This document shows, in pieces, positions 6,878 to 16,744 of a stretch of DNA of 16,981 bases. How positions within the stretch are numbered: position 1 is the first letter of the stretch; each line of letters opens with the position of its first letter. Source of the DNA: Lachnospiraceae bacterium (GTDB lineage Bacteria; Bacillota_A; Clostridia; Lachnospirales; Lachnospiraceae). Position numbers and translations under genes: made by a program. Under the pieces are notes generated by a model that did not search any database, was not told the origin of the DNA, and saw nothing but the letters and a program-made list of their open reading frames with translations. The stretch covers positions 1 to 16,981 of the forward strand of contig JAIKXO010000140.1 in assembly GCA_024684065.1 (NCBI GenBank), in the 5' to 3' direction.

Positions 6878-9076
6878 CTACCATCTCCCAACCCATAATA
6901 ATATTCTGTATTTTAAGCCGTATGACCGCGCAAGCGCGGACAACTCACTGTTATTTCTCTCAAACAGTATCTCCGTCACATCCGGCTTATTTCCGTATAT
7001 AAAGGCCTCGTATGCTCCGATAAAGGCAAGATATTCATCTGCAACGGATTTCCTCAGCCGATCTGTATATTCCTCAAGCGTTTCGCCCTCTGATATATTA
7101 TAGCCAAGTATCCTTAAGATGAACATATTTCTCTTAAACATCGTCCTTATTCTTTTATCCTTTGTGAGCCGCCTGTACCAGAGCCTCTTTAAAAACCTGT
7201 CAGCCGCAAACAGAAGTATGGCGGCGCCTGCCGCAAAGGCTAAGGGAACTGCAATATATTTCCATTCAACGATAAGCTCTTCCTGCTCTTCTTCTTTATT
7301 TTCCGTGATCTCCGGAATTCTGTCCGCATCATCCGAAACAGATGTCTCTGAGCTTTCCTGCGGCCTTATCTCCCCGGATGTCTTAAAACTGTCCGCTGTC
7401 TTAAAGCCCGGAGTAGGCTCATAGGGAATAAAACCGACCCCGTCTATATAGCACTCCGGCCATGAATGTGAATTGTTTCCGGTGATAAAGGCCTTCCCCT
7501 TCTTGGATGAAACCCTGAAGCCCTGAACATATCTTGAAGGTATCCCCTGGGACCTCGCTAAAAGCACAAAAGCCGTTGTATAGTATACACAATATCCCTC
7601 CTGTTTATCAAATATCAGATAATCAAGGAACTCAGAGGGAGTATCGATTTCTTCCGGCAGGTCTCCGGGAGCCGCATTATATTTCATCGAAGCCAGTAAT
7701 TTTTCTATCCTTTCCAGCTTTTCGGCATCATCTGACGCTCCTTTCATAAGTTCTTCCATAAATCGTCCGAGCCTGTCCGAAACAGGCGTTTCCTTCAGAT
7801 AAATTTCCTTTATCCTTTTCCTGTATGAGAGCAGGTCTTCATATGAAACCCCTTCTGATCCGTTCAGTTCATATCTTTTAAGCATCTCCGGCCAGAGCGT
7901 GGGATCCTCATCGTGCGCGCCTCTCAGGAAATCGAGAAAATCCGGGTGATCGCGGTTTAATCTGTAATACTGTATCCTGTATTCATTGTTATAGCCTTTC
8001 TGCTCTTCAAACAGAATATCCCCTCCCTCAAACACTATGGGAACACTTTTACCGTCTGAAGAGATTGAGGCGATCTTTCCCGGCGTGAAAACATGTCCGG
8101 ATTTCATGTTCATAAACCTCAGGTCAATACTTGTTCTCTTAAAATAATCATAAAATGAATTCCCGAAATACCGGGAAAGCGCATAACCCGTTTCCAGAGA
8201 ATCCAGAAAAGCGTCTTTCCCATCGTTTTCAAAGGTCTTTTCCCATTCCCTTCCGTTAAATGTATCGAAGGTCTTTCCGGTAATGTATACAACCGGAGCG
8301 GAGCTTCTGCTGAATTCCGCTTCCATGAGCTTTTTGTCATTCTCCCTGAGATCCCTTCCCACCCCGGAGTTCTCTGAAAAGCCCGCAAAAGCATCCCCGT
8401 AGCCATAAGGAGAGCCGAAGGAAAAGAGATCCGAAATCCTGTCAAAGCCCTCTAAAGCTGCATCGCGGATGCTTTTTACAAAGCCCCATCCATAGGGCTC
8501 ATCTGATACGGGAAAAACCAGAACCAGGATAAAAAACAGGAGATAAAAAGGCGACAGGAAAACCAGATACCTTTTATGATCCGCTGACTGTGACTTATTT
8601 ACGGAATATCGGACTTCTTCCGTCAGACAGCATAGAACAAATAAAAGAACCAGAGATACTGCTGTTTTGTCCGGAGGCAGCTTCACGATCATTGAAATAA
8701 TAAGCGATACAGAGAGCATAATTGCGGCAAACAGTCTTGATGCCCTGAAACCGGTCATGATCTTTCCGAGAAAAAAGCAGACAACCACCCCTGCAAGCAG
8801 CAGAAAAACATGGACATTTTCCGAAAGAAATGAAAAAAGAATGTCCGAAGGACAGATAACGGCACAGGCTGCGATGGCGGAACCAAGCACCGCCGATACC
8901 ATCATCCTGCCCTTTGATTTTATATGGACAACAGTCAGGCAGAAAAGGACCGCAAGTATTGTCAGCATGCCTGCCGTAAAAGGAGAAAATCCCGTTTCAT
9001 AATACTTATTGCTCCAGAGCACGGGGATAAGGCAGAAAGGAATAAGATAAACGGCATCATAAAGAACACCTGCCAT
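6878..9076 (-). CDS. Membrane transglutaminase-like protein (TgpA-like, with DUF4129-type tail)
   Basis: A 732-residue membrane protein. About six or seven hydrophobic spans fill the first 190 residues. A large external region holds a transglutaminase-core domain (about 430-560) with Cys496 in EGYCVYYTTAF and His537 in NNSHSWPECYI. The third position is E553 in IPYEPTPGF, where the family normally has Asp. A final span (about 606-627) leads to a cytoplasmic helical tail resembling DUF4129. The MoxR-DUF58-transglutaminase gene order is widely conserved; the exact substrate is unknown, but a cell-envelope function is usually assumed. I start at ATG 9076, preceded 7 bases away by AAGGAGG, rather than the TTG one codon earlier. 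The ATG shares one base with the upstream TGA (TGATG), so translation is coupled. The gene ends one base before the preferred feoB start. Confidence 0.9.
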   Translation of the reverse strand: MAGVLYDAVYLIPFCLIPVLWSNKYYETGFSPFTAGMLTILAVLFCLTVVHIKSKGRMMVSAVLGSAIAACAVICPSDILFSFLSENVHVFLLLAGVVVCFFLGKIMTGFRASRLFAAIMLSVSLIISMIVKLPPDKTAVSLVLLFVLCCLTEEVRYSVNKSQSADHKRYLVFLSPFYLLFFILVLVFPVSDEPYGWGFVKSIRDAALEGFDRISDLFSFGSPYGYGDAFAGFSENSGVGRDLRENDKKLMEAEFSRSSAPVVYITGKTFDTFNGREWEKTFENDGKDAFLDSLETGYALSRYFGNSFYDYFKRTSIDLRFMNMKSGHVFTPGKIASISSDGKSVPIVFEGGDILFEEQKGYNNEYRIQYYRLNRDHPDFLDFLRGAHDEDPTLWPEMLKRYELNGSEGVSYEDLLSYRKRIKEIYLKETPVSDRLGRFMEELMKGASDDAEKLERIEKLLASMKYNAAPGDLPEEIDTPSEFLDYLIFDKQEGYCVYYTTAFVLLARSQGIPSRYVQGFRVSSKKGKAFITGNNSHSWPECYIDGVGFIPYEPTPGFKTADSFKTSGEIRPQESSETSVSDDADRIPEITENKEEEQEELIVEWKYIAVPLAFAAGAAILLFAADRFLKRLWYRRLTKDKRIRTMFKRNMFILRILGYNISEGETLEEYTDRLRKSVADEYLAFIGAYEAFIYGNKPDVTEILFERNNSELSALARSYGLKYRILLWVGRW

Positions 9077-10245
9077 CAAAGCACCTCCTTAAGATCCGCG
9101 TCCGGAGGTATTACGAAAAGCTGACAACGGGGAAGTATCCTTCCGGTCTCAAAGGACGCAGCGTTCTCTTTGTCTTTTATGATATAAACGATGCTCATGC
9201 AGTTGTTTTCCGAAAGAAGCGCTGCCAGCTCCTTAGCAGCCATACTCCAGTCAAAAAGCACCATGATCACCAGTCTGCTTTCGAATAATGACGTAGTCTC
9301 CCTGAGGCCTGTAAACAGTTTATCCTGTCCGTTCTCCTCTGAAAAGTGATGGGATGATATGTTCCTGTAAAAGCCGTCAAAGCTTCCCATATCGCTTACC
9401 GGATAATCCGACAGTCCTCCCTGATAAGAATAGACCCTGACCGGTGTATTGTTTCGGACATAGTACATGGCGGCCGCGATAACTGTCTCAAGGATCTTGT
9501 TTTCCAAAGGGAGATAATCCCCCGGCTCACTTTCGGGCCTTTCGGAATCCATTATTATCCCGATGCCCTGTTTCTCCTCCCCGACAGTCGTTCTTACAAA
9601 GAGCCTGCCCTGTTTCGCGCTTGCTTTCCAATGTATGCTTCTTATATCGTCTCCGGGAATATACTCCCTTACCACTGCATCGAAAGCCATTGGATTAATA
9701 TTAGAATCCTTCGGAAAATCAAGCATTGCCTCGATCGACTTTATACTGTCAAGCTGGATGATCTGTGGAAGGACCGTAACCCTGAATGGCTCCGGATTAT
9801 GATAGGTAAATCTGAAGATATTGAGAAAATCCCTGATCTCAACGCTCTTGACGCCGACCTCATATTCCCCCCTGTACCTGCAAAGGAGCGTGGTCTCCTT
9901 TTTTATTCCCGAACGGGGAAGGAGCTCATATTCGGTTCCCTCATCTATGCCCTCTATAGCTGAAAAAGAGCTGTAAAAAAGGATCCTTATCCCCGAGTAT
10001 GCAAAAAAATCTTCATTTTGAAGGGTAATATAAAAATCAGAAACATTTTGGGCGACAAGATTTTTAGAACCGGGCTTCTGGTATATTTTGAAACGCAGGT
10101 AAATAAGAAACAGGTAGACAAGAGACATAACGGGGACGAGCGTCGCCGCGGCAAACATACCGTAGCTCGCCGCTCCGCCGTAAAAAGAGATGCCGACTAA
10201 GGACAGTATCCATAAAATGATCAGGATGATTCTGTTTCTTAACAT
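9076..10245 (-). CDS. DUF58 domain protein
   Basis: A 389-residue protein with two N-terminal hydrophobic segments (about 5-23 and 27-50), then a beta-rich region and the DUF58 signature at about 193-219 (REYIPGDDIRSIHWKASAK followed by RLFVRTT). The C-terminal part (from about 226, GIGIIMDSE) resembles a von Willebrand A-like fold, as in related proteins. It acts with MoxR ATPases, probably as a membrane-anchored client or adaptor. The ATG at 10245 is preceded by GGAG 7 bases away, lying inside the final codons of the moxR gene, three bases beyond its stop. Its own stop overlaps the next start by one base. The operon position supports the assignment; the biochemical role is not established. 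Confidence 0.9.
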   Translation of the reverse strand: MLRNRIILIILWILSLVGISFYGGAASYGMFAAATLVPVMSLVYLFLIYLRFKIYQKPGSKNLVAQNVSDFYITLQNEDFFAYSGIRILFYSSFSAIEGIDEGTEYELLPRSGIKKETTLLCRYRGEYEVGVKSVEIRDFLNIFRFTYHNPEPFRVTVLPQIIQLDSIKSIEAMLDFPKDSNINPMAFDAVVREYIPGDDIRSIHWKASAKQGRLFVRTTVGEEKQGIGIIMDSERPESEPGDYLPLENKILETVIAAAMYYVRNNTPVRVYSYQGGLSDYPVSDMGSFDGFYRNISSHHFSEENGQDKLFTGLRETTSLFESRLVIMVLFDWSMAAKELAALLSENNCMSIVYIIKDKENAASFETGRILPRCQLFVIPPDADLKEVL

Positions 10246-10248
10246 AGA

Positions 10249-11217
10249 TCACTCCATCGGAACCTTTACCTTAAGTACTAACGACCTGATAATTGAATCT
10301 ATGTCTTCTTTTCTTATCTTTGCCTCCGGGGTAAGAGACAGCCTGTGATGCAGGACAAAAACCGCTGTTGCTTTGATATCATCGGGTTTCACGAAATCCC
10401 TGCCATGAATAAATGCCCTCGCCTGCGATGCCGCGAGAAGAGACAGAAGCGCCCTCGGGGAAGCGCCGAGCACAAACCGATTCTCGTTTCTTGTAAGCTC
10501 AACGATCTCCCTCGCATATGCGATCATGCTGTCGTTGAGCACTGTTTTCTTAGTCTCCTCCCTTATCCTCAGAATGTCTTTTGTACCGCAGATACTTTTC
10601 AGGGTCTCCGGTGTCTTACCCTCAAAGAAATTCCTCGCAAGCCTCAGTTCTTCCTTTTCCTCCGGATATCCTATTGAAAGGCGCATCATGAACCGGTCAA
10701 GCGCTGCCTCCGGAAGCGGAAAAGTACCGACAAACTCCACGGGATTCTGGGTTGCGATCACCATGAAGGGTTCAGGAAGCATAAAACGGTTCCCGTCAAC
10801 CGTAACGCTTCCTTCCGCCATAGCTTCCAAAAGTGCGGACTGGGTCTTAGGGGACGTTCTGTTTATCTCATCCGCAAGAATGATCTGACGCATTATGGCT
10901 CCTTCTCTGTATTCAAATTCGGAGTTTTTCATATTAAAAACATAACATCCGGTAACATCCCCGGGAAGTGTATCCGGGGTGAACTGTATGCGTCCGAAGG
11001 AAAGATCCAGAGACCCGGCGAGCACCTTTGCAAGCGTTGTCTTCCCAACGCCCGGAACATCCTCCAGCAGGACATGTCCTCCGGCAAGAAGGCATATCAG
11101 AACGTTCTCTACCACTTCCTCCTTACCGATAAAATATTCATTGATCTGATTTCTTAATTCTCCTATCATATGCCGATCCATTCTTTTCTGCGCCGATTTC
11201 TTTGCCCATTTTATCAT
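10249..11217 (-). CDS. MoxR-family AAA+ ATPase
   Basis: Up to 322 residues. The AAA+ core shows Walker A PGVGKTTL (55-62), Walker B ILADE (113-117) followed by INRTSPKTQSALLEAM, sensor 1 in ATQNPVEFVGTFPLPEAALD (N158) and a sensor 2 arginine in LGASPRALLSL. The protein is a cytoplasmic chaperone-like ATPase, expected to remodel its DUF58 partner encoded next. The start is uncertain. ATG 11217 is the first in frame but has no ribosome-binding site, and codons 7-17 lie in bases resembling a degraded copy of the intergenic repeat. ATG 11181 or 11166 would give the compact N-terminus typical of the family. A possible promoter lies at 11271-11243. Confidence 0.93.
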   Translation of the reverse strand: MIKWAKKSAQKRMDRHMIGELRNQINEYFIGKEEVVENVLICLLAGGHVLLEDVPGVGKTTLAKVLAGSLDLSFGRIQFTPDTLPGDVTGCYVFNMKNSEFEYREGAIMRQIILADEINRTSPKTQSALLEAMAEGSVTVDGNRFMLPEPFMVIATQNPVEFVGTFPLPEAALDRFMMRLSIGYPEEKEELRLARNFFEGKTPETLKSICGTKDILRIREETKKTVLNDSMIAYAREIVELTRNENRFVLGASPRALLSLLAASQARAFIHGRDFVKPDDIKATAVFVLHHRLSLTPEAKIRKEDIDSIIRSLVLKVKVPME

Positions 11218-11242
11218 GGCGGGATTTAATACTCAACCAGGA

Positions 11243-11271
11243 AGTATACGTCATCTCCTGTTACGATTAAA
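11243..11271 (-). promoter_or_regulatory. Candidate promoter of the moxR-DUF58-transglutaminase-feoAB cluster
   Basis: On the minus strand TATACT (11248-11243) is a good -10 box, and TTTAAT (11271-11266) lies 17 bases upstream as a weak -35 (3/6). Transcription would start near 11236. It lies after the terminator of the upstream operon, where a promoter is needed. Bases 11272-11350 show nothing else that I can name. Confidence 0.35.
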
Positions 11272-11350
11272 CTGGTAAAAGGTGTGCTTTACTAAAACGG
11301 GTACGCCGCAATGAAGACCGGCTATACCGATAATAGTTTTTACACTCAGT

Positions 11351-11389
11351 AAAAAAGATCCCTGCCGCTTCATGCGTCCGGGATCTTTT
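11351..11389 (-). terminator. Rho-independent terminator of the arabinofuranosidase operon
   Basis: On the minus strand AAAAGATCCC (11389-11380) pairs with GGGATCTTTT (11362-11353 side), with an inner GC-rich loop, and ends in T6 (11356-11351). It lies about 240 bases after the arabinofuranosidase stop codon, with the repeat cluster between. The A-tract on the other side would also allow termination on the plus strand. Confidence 0.8.
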
Positions 11390-11394
11390 AAACT

Positions 11395-11628
11395 GTGCCG
11401 ATCCGATCTTTGATCGGATCATTTACTGACTGCGCCGATTTGCGGAGGTGCGCCGATTTGCGGAGGTGCGCCGATTTGCGAAGCAAATCGTGCGCTTAGG
11501 CATAAACTTTAGTTTATGCCGATTCGGTTCGTTTTTACGAACCGAATCATTTCCATGTGAATCGTGCGCTTTGGCACGAACTTTAGTTCGTGCCGATTCG
11601 GTTCGTTTTTACGAACCGAATCATTTCC
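11395..11628 (+). repeat. Modular palindromic intergenic element, compound copy C
   Basis: Three copies are nested in plus orientation. C0 is only a module 2 end plus module 3 (GATCCGATC-TTT-GATCGGATC, 11400-11420). C1 has an expanded module 1 (11431-11498), module 2 GGCATAAAC-TTTA-GTTTATGCC (11499-11520) and module 3 GATTCGGTTCGT-TTTT-ACGAACCGAATC (11521-11548). C2 has a truncated module 1 (11560-11571), module 2 GGCACGAAC-TTTA-GTTCGTGCC (11573-11594) and the same module 3 (11595-11622). Each module 3 is followed by ATTT. The cluster ends three bases from the arabinofuranosidase stop codon. Confidence 0.9.
11431..11484 (+). repeat. 18-bp tandem duplication in module 1
   Basis: TGCGCCGATTTGCGGAGG occurs at 11431-11448 and 11449-11466. 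A third, intact module 1 begins at 11467. Each truncated unit stops where the right arm of the hairpin should begin. Confidence 0.85.
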
Positions 11629-11631
11629 TAT

Positions 11632-14093
<2,462 letters not shown>

Positions 14094-14114
14094 TTTCATT
14101 TCCTTCTTTCTGAT

Positions 14115-14135
14115 CGGTCCTGGGATCAAGGACCG
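14115..14135. other. Stem-loop between the two permease genes
   Basis: CGGTCC (14115-14120) pairs with GGACCG (14130-14135) around nine bases. It begins three bases after the stop codon of the first permease on the minus strand and ends before the next ribosome-binding site. Confidence 0.45.
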
Positions 14136-14138
14136 CGT

Positions 14139-15068
14139 TTATGCCTCTTTTTTGCCGACAGGATCGGTGATAGACAACTGAATTATATTTATAATAAGCA
14201 CTCCGGCAAGCAGGGTTATTCCTGCCGCAGAAGCAAGCCCGAAATTGTTCCTGTTAAAGCCCTGTGAATAGATATAGCTCACGATGGTGGCGCCTATATC
14301 GCCGGGAGTCCTTGCACTGTTAAACAGGGTAAAGGCTTCCGCGAACATGGAAAAGCCCCCGTAGATCGAGATGGTAAGAACATAGATGATCGTAGGCTTA
14401 ACTCCCGGAATAGTGATGTTAGTGAATCTCTGCCAGGCATTGGCACCGTCGATCGTTGCGGCCTCGTACAGATCCCGGGATACGGTCTGCAGGGCGGACA
14501 GATAATAGACTATGTTGACACCTAGCCACTTCCACACACAGAAAACGACAAGAACGATCCAGGTCGTGACTCGTTTTTCAAGCCATCCCTGGGGAGCTAT
14601 CCCGAAAATGCCGATGAACGAATTCATAAGCGCCGCAGGATTGGATGAGAAAGCATATTTAAAGAAAAGGCCTGCCATCACTACACTCGTAAGCGCGGGA
14701 ATAAACAATGCGCTTTTAAATATCTCGCTCCTTACCACAAAAACCGAATCTAAAAGCACCGCCAGCAATAATGGCAATGGCACGAGGATAAGGCAGGTAA
14801 AGAAGGTATAGATTGCCGAGTTCTGGACAGCCATTTTAAAATAATCGTCCCACAAAAGCTTATAATTCGCAAAACCCGCAAATTTCGGAGGGGCGAAACC
14901 GGTCTGCTGGCACAGGCTCGTCCAAAAGGTGGATGTGATCGGGTATATGAAAAAAACAAGGAAGTAAATGACGAAAGGAGCCGTGAATATATACGGCGCC
15001 ACCTTTATCATACGGATCTTCCCGGTCTTCTTCGAATCCATGCTGTTATTTTTCATTTGCTTCGACAT
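14139..15068 (-). CDS. Sugar ABC transporter permease, MalF/AraP type
   Basis: A 309-residue permease with about six spans and a basic cytoplasmic N-terminus. The EAA-loop is YEAATIDGANAWQRF followed by ITIPGVKP, a close match to the family consensus. It pairs with the MalG-type protein to form the membrane channel, fed by the lipoprotein encoded upstream. I start at ATG 15068, where AGAGGA lies 5 bases upstream, rather than the first in-frame codon at 15104, which has no ribosome-binding site. The 117-base gap to the binding-protein gene holds a stem-loop that probably lowers permease expression relative to the binding protein. Confidence 0.93.
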   Translation of the reverse strand: MSKQMKNNSMDSKKTGKIRMIKVAPYIFTAPFVIYFLVFFIYPITSTFWTSLCQQTGFAPPKFAGFANYKLLWDDYFKMAVQNSAIYTFFTCLILVPLPLLLAVLLDSVFVVRSEIFKSALFIPALTSVVMAGLFFKYAFSSNPAALMNSFIGIFGIAPQGWLEKRVTTWIVLVVFCVWKWLGVNIVYYLSALQTVSRDLYEAATIDGANAWQRFTNITIPGVKPTIIYVLTISIYGGFSMFAEAFTLFNSARTPGDIGATIVSYIYSQGFNRNNFGLASAAGITLLAGVLIINIIQLSITDPVGKKEA

Positions 15069-15123
15069 AATAATCCTCTTCTTTTCCGGGCGGAAATCAA
15101 ACATAACGCGTTTTATAAATATA

Positions 15124-15150
15124 CGGGAACGGTCTTTACAACCGTCCCCG
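15124..15150 (-). other. Stem-loop after the binding-protein gene
   Basis: In the minus-strand RNA, CGGGGACGGT pairs with ACCGTTCCCG (one G-U pair) around a 7-base loop, 36 bases after the stop codon. An A/T-rich but not T-only tail follows. This is the usual place for a partial terminator or 3' stability element that favours the binding protein over the permeases. Confidence 0.6.
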
Positions 15151-15185
15151 CATCTTTACATTACTTTATCATATGCAAGCTGATC

Positions 15186-16544
15186 TTACTGCATTGCACG
15201 AAGCTCGTCAGCGGCCTGCTTTAAAGCTTCCTCAGGAGTCTGGCTCTTCTCATGGAGAACATTGAACATAACTGACTTCTGTACACGGGTAAGAGCTTCA
15301 GGATACAGAGGGTTGGAGGTTGACAGCTGAGAAATTGCATCAGCCGTAGCATCCATTACGTCATAGATCTCGGGTCCGAAGTAATCGGTGAAGCGGTTGG
15401 GAGCCGTCATTGCAGGATCATCATAGATGTCCTTGCGGATAGGATCGAAGCCGAGCTCGGTCCAGGTCCTGATAGCGCCGTCCTTTGAGATCTTTGCAAA
15501 GTATAAGAAATCCTTGGCAAGCTGAACGTCCTTAGCCTGGTTCGTGATAGAAGTTCCTGTTCCGCCAAGACCTGCGGAATTAACGCCGCCCTTGGACCAG
15601 ACGGGAAGGGTTCTTACAGACATCTTACCGTTAAGGTCAGGCATGTAATCCGTGAAGCGGTTCAGATACCAGAGGGGAACGCCGATGCAGGCAACATTGC
15701 CTTCGTTCATGTAAGCATACCACTCTTCACTGTGGCAGAAGCCGCCGGGCATTTCAACGAAAATGTCATCATTGATGCCGTCAAGCAGCCACTGAAGAAC
15801 ATCGATATTGTCCTGGCTGTCAAGGGTAACCTCTCCGGTCTTGGGATCAAAGAAATCTCCGCCAAGCTCGGTGATCAGAGGATAATATGTCCAATGCTCG
15901 GTGGTCTCACAAGCCATGATGTACTTTCCGGTCTTCTCACGGATAACCTTGCCGGCTTCCTTGAAGTCGTCCCAGGTCTCGATCGAGTTGATGTCTACGC
16001 CGGCTTCCTCGAAGATCTCCTTATTATACATAAGGCAGGTAGCGCCTACGTGATAGTCAACACCGTAGTAATTGCCATGGTTTGCATAGTTGTCAAAACG
16101 GCCCATGATAAGGTTCTCTTTATCAGGCTCTACTATGTCATTAAGGGGAACAAGGGGAATGCTTTCCTCATCACCCGTAATGAAGTTAGCGTACATTGAG
16201 ATCTCGATATCAGCTATATCGGGAGCGCCTGTCCCCGTCTGAAGGGAGATCATCAGGTTATTGTGGATGTCGTCATATCCAAGGGTCTCAGCCTTGAAAT
16301 CGATCTGACGGTCAGGATATGTCTCATTCCATCTTGCCGCCGCGTCTTCCATGAATTTCTGATGAGCCGCCTGGAATGTCCAGAAAGTAAGCTCCTGTGC
16401 GCCTTCCGGTGCCGCATCAGCCGTCTCTTCCGCCGGTGCCGCATCGTTGCCTCCTGCCGGTGCAGGTGCAGCTACTCCTGCGCATGCCGCAAGAGAAAAT
16501 GCGGTACATGCCGCGAGAAGGATTGCGATCATTTTCTTTTTCAT
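15186..16544 (-). CDS. Extracellular sugar-binding lipoprotein of an ABC importer
   Basis: A 452-residue family 1 solute-binding protein. A lipoprotein signal peptide (MKKKMIAILLAACTAFSLAA) ends in lipobox SLAAC with the acylated Cys at 21. An Ala/Pro-rich linker (about 22-50) tethers the mature domain, which starts QELTFWTFQAAHQKFMED, as in other sugar-binding proteins. The ATG has a perfect AGGAGG about 7 bases upstream. It captures the substrate outside the membrane and delivers it to the two permeases encoded next. Its operon with a GH51 enzyme suggests arabino-oligosaccharides, but the ligand cannot be proven from the sequence. The promoter is at 16661-16633. Confidence 0.95.
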   Translation of the reverse strand: MKKKMIAILLAACTAFSLAACAGVAAPAPAGGNDAAPAEETADAAPEGAQELTFWTFQAAHQKFMEDAAARWNETYPDRQIDFKAETLGYDDIHNNLMISLQTGTGAPDIADIEISMYANFITGDEESIPLVPLNDIVEPDKENLIMGRFDNYANHGNYYGVDYHVGATCLMYNKEIFEEAGVDINSIETWDDFKEAGKVIREKTGKYIMACETTEHWTYYPLITELGGDFFDPKTGEVTLDSQDNIDVLQWLLDGINDDIFVEMPGGFCHSEEWYAYMNEGNVACIGVPLWYLNRFTDYMPDLNGKMSVRTLPVWSKGGVNSAGLGGTGTSITNQAKDVQLAKDFLYFAKISKDGAIRTWTELGFDPIRKDIYDDPAMTAPNRFTDYFGPEIYDVMDATADAISQLSTSNPLYPEALTRVQKSVMFNVLHEKSQTPEEALKQAADELRAMQ

Positions 16545-16590
16545 TCTAATTCCTCCTAACTAAAATTTTTACGATGCAACCTGAGGGATA

Positions 16591-16608
16591 TTGTATATAT
16601 TGTATATA
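16591..16608. promoter_or_regulatory. Tandem TTGTATATA repeats in the operon leader
   Basis: Two exact TTGTATATA copies lie head to tail (16591-16599, 16600-16608), about 19-36 bases after the expected transcription start. The position would suit a repressor site acting as a roadblock, but it may be simple A/T-rich sequence. Confidence 0.35.
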
Positions 16609-16632
16609 TATTACCCCTCCCTCTTTCGTTTT

Positions 16633-16661
16633 ATGATAAATGTATACAGAGGATATGTCAA
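16633..16661 (-). promoter_or_regulatory. Sigma-A promoter of the arabinoside operon
   Basis: On the minus strand TTGACA (16661-16656) is a perfect -35. TATCAT (16638-16633) is the -10, with a 17-base spacer. Transcription should start near 16626, giving a leader of about 80 bases before the lipoprotein start. The spacer holds the palindrome TGTATACA (16641-16648), a possible operator. Bases 16662-16744 are A/T-rich with nothing else recognised. Confidence 0.8.
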
Positions 16662-16744
16662 TATTAATTTGCAAAAAATCTAATTAATTTGGAGTTTTCT
16701 TTTTTACTTCGCTTGATTTCTAAGTAAATTGGTGTTAAAATAAT

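Noticed and set aside
11431..11622. CRISPR array
   Set aside because: Repeats are adjacent or separated by other repeat modules, with no unique spacers of uniform length and no cas genes.
16545..16632. Riboswitch or T-box in the binding-protein leader
   Set aside because: The leader is about 80 bases, A/T-rich, without a recognisable aptamer or terminator hairpin.
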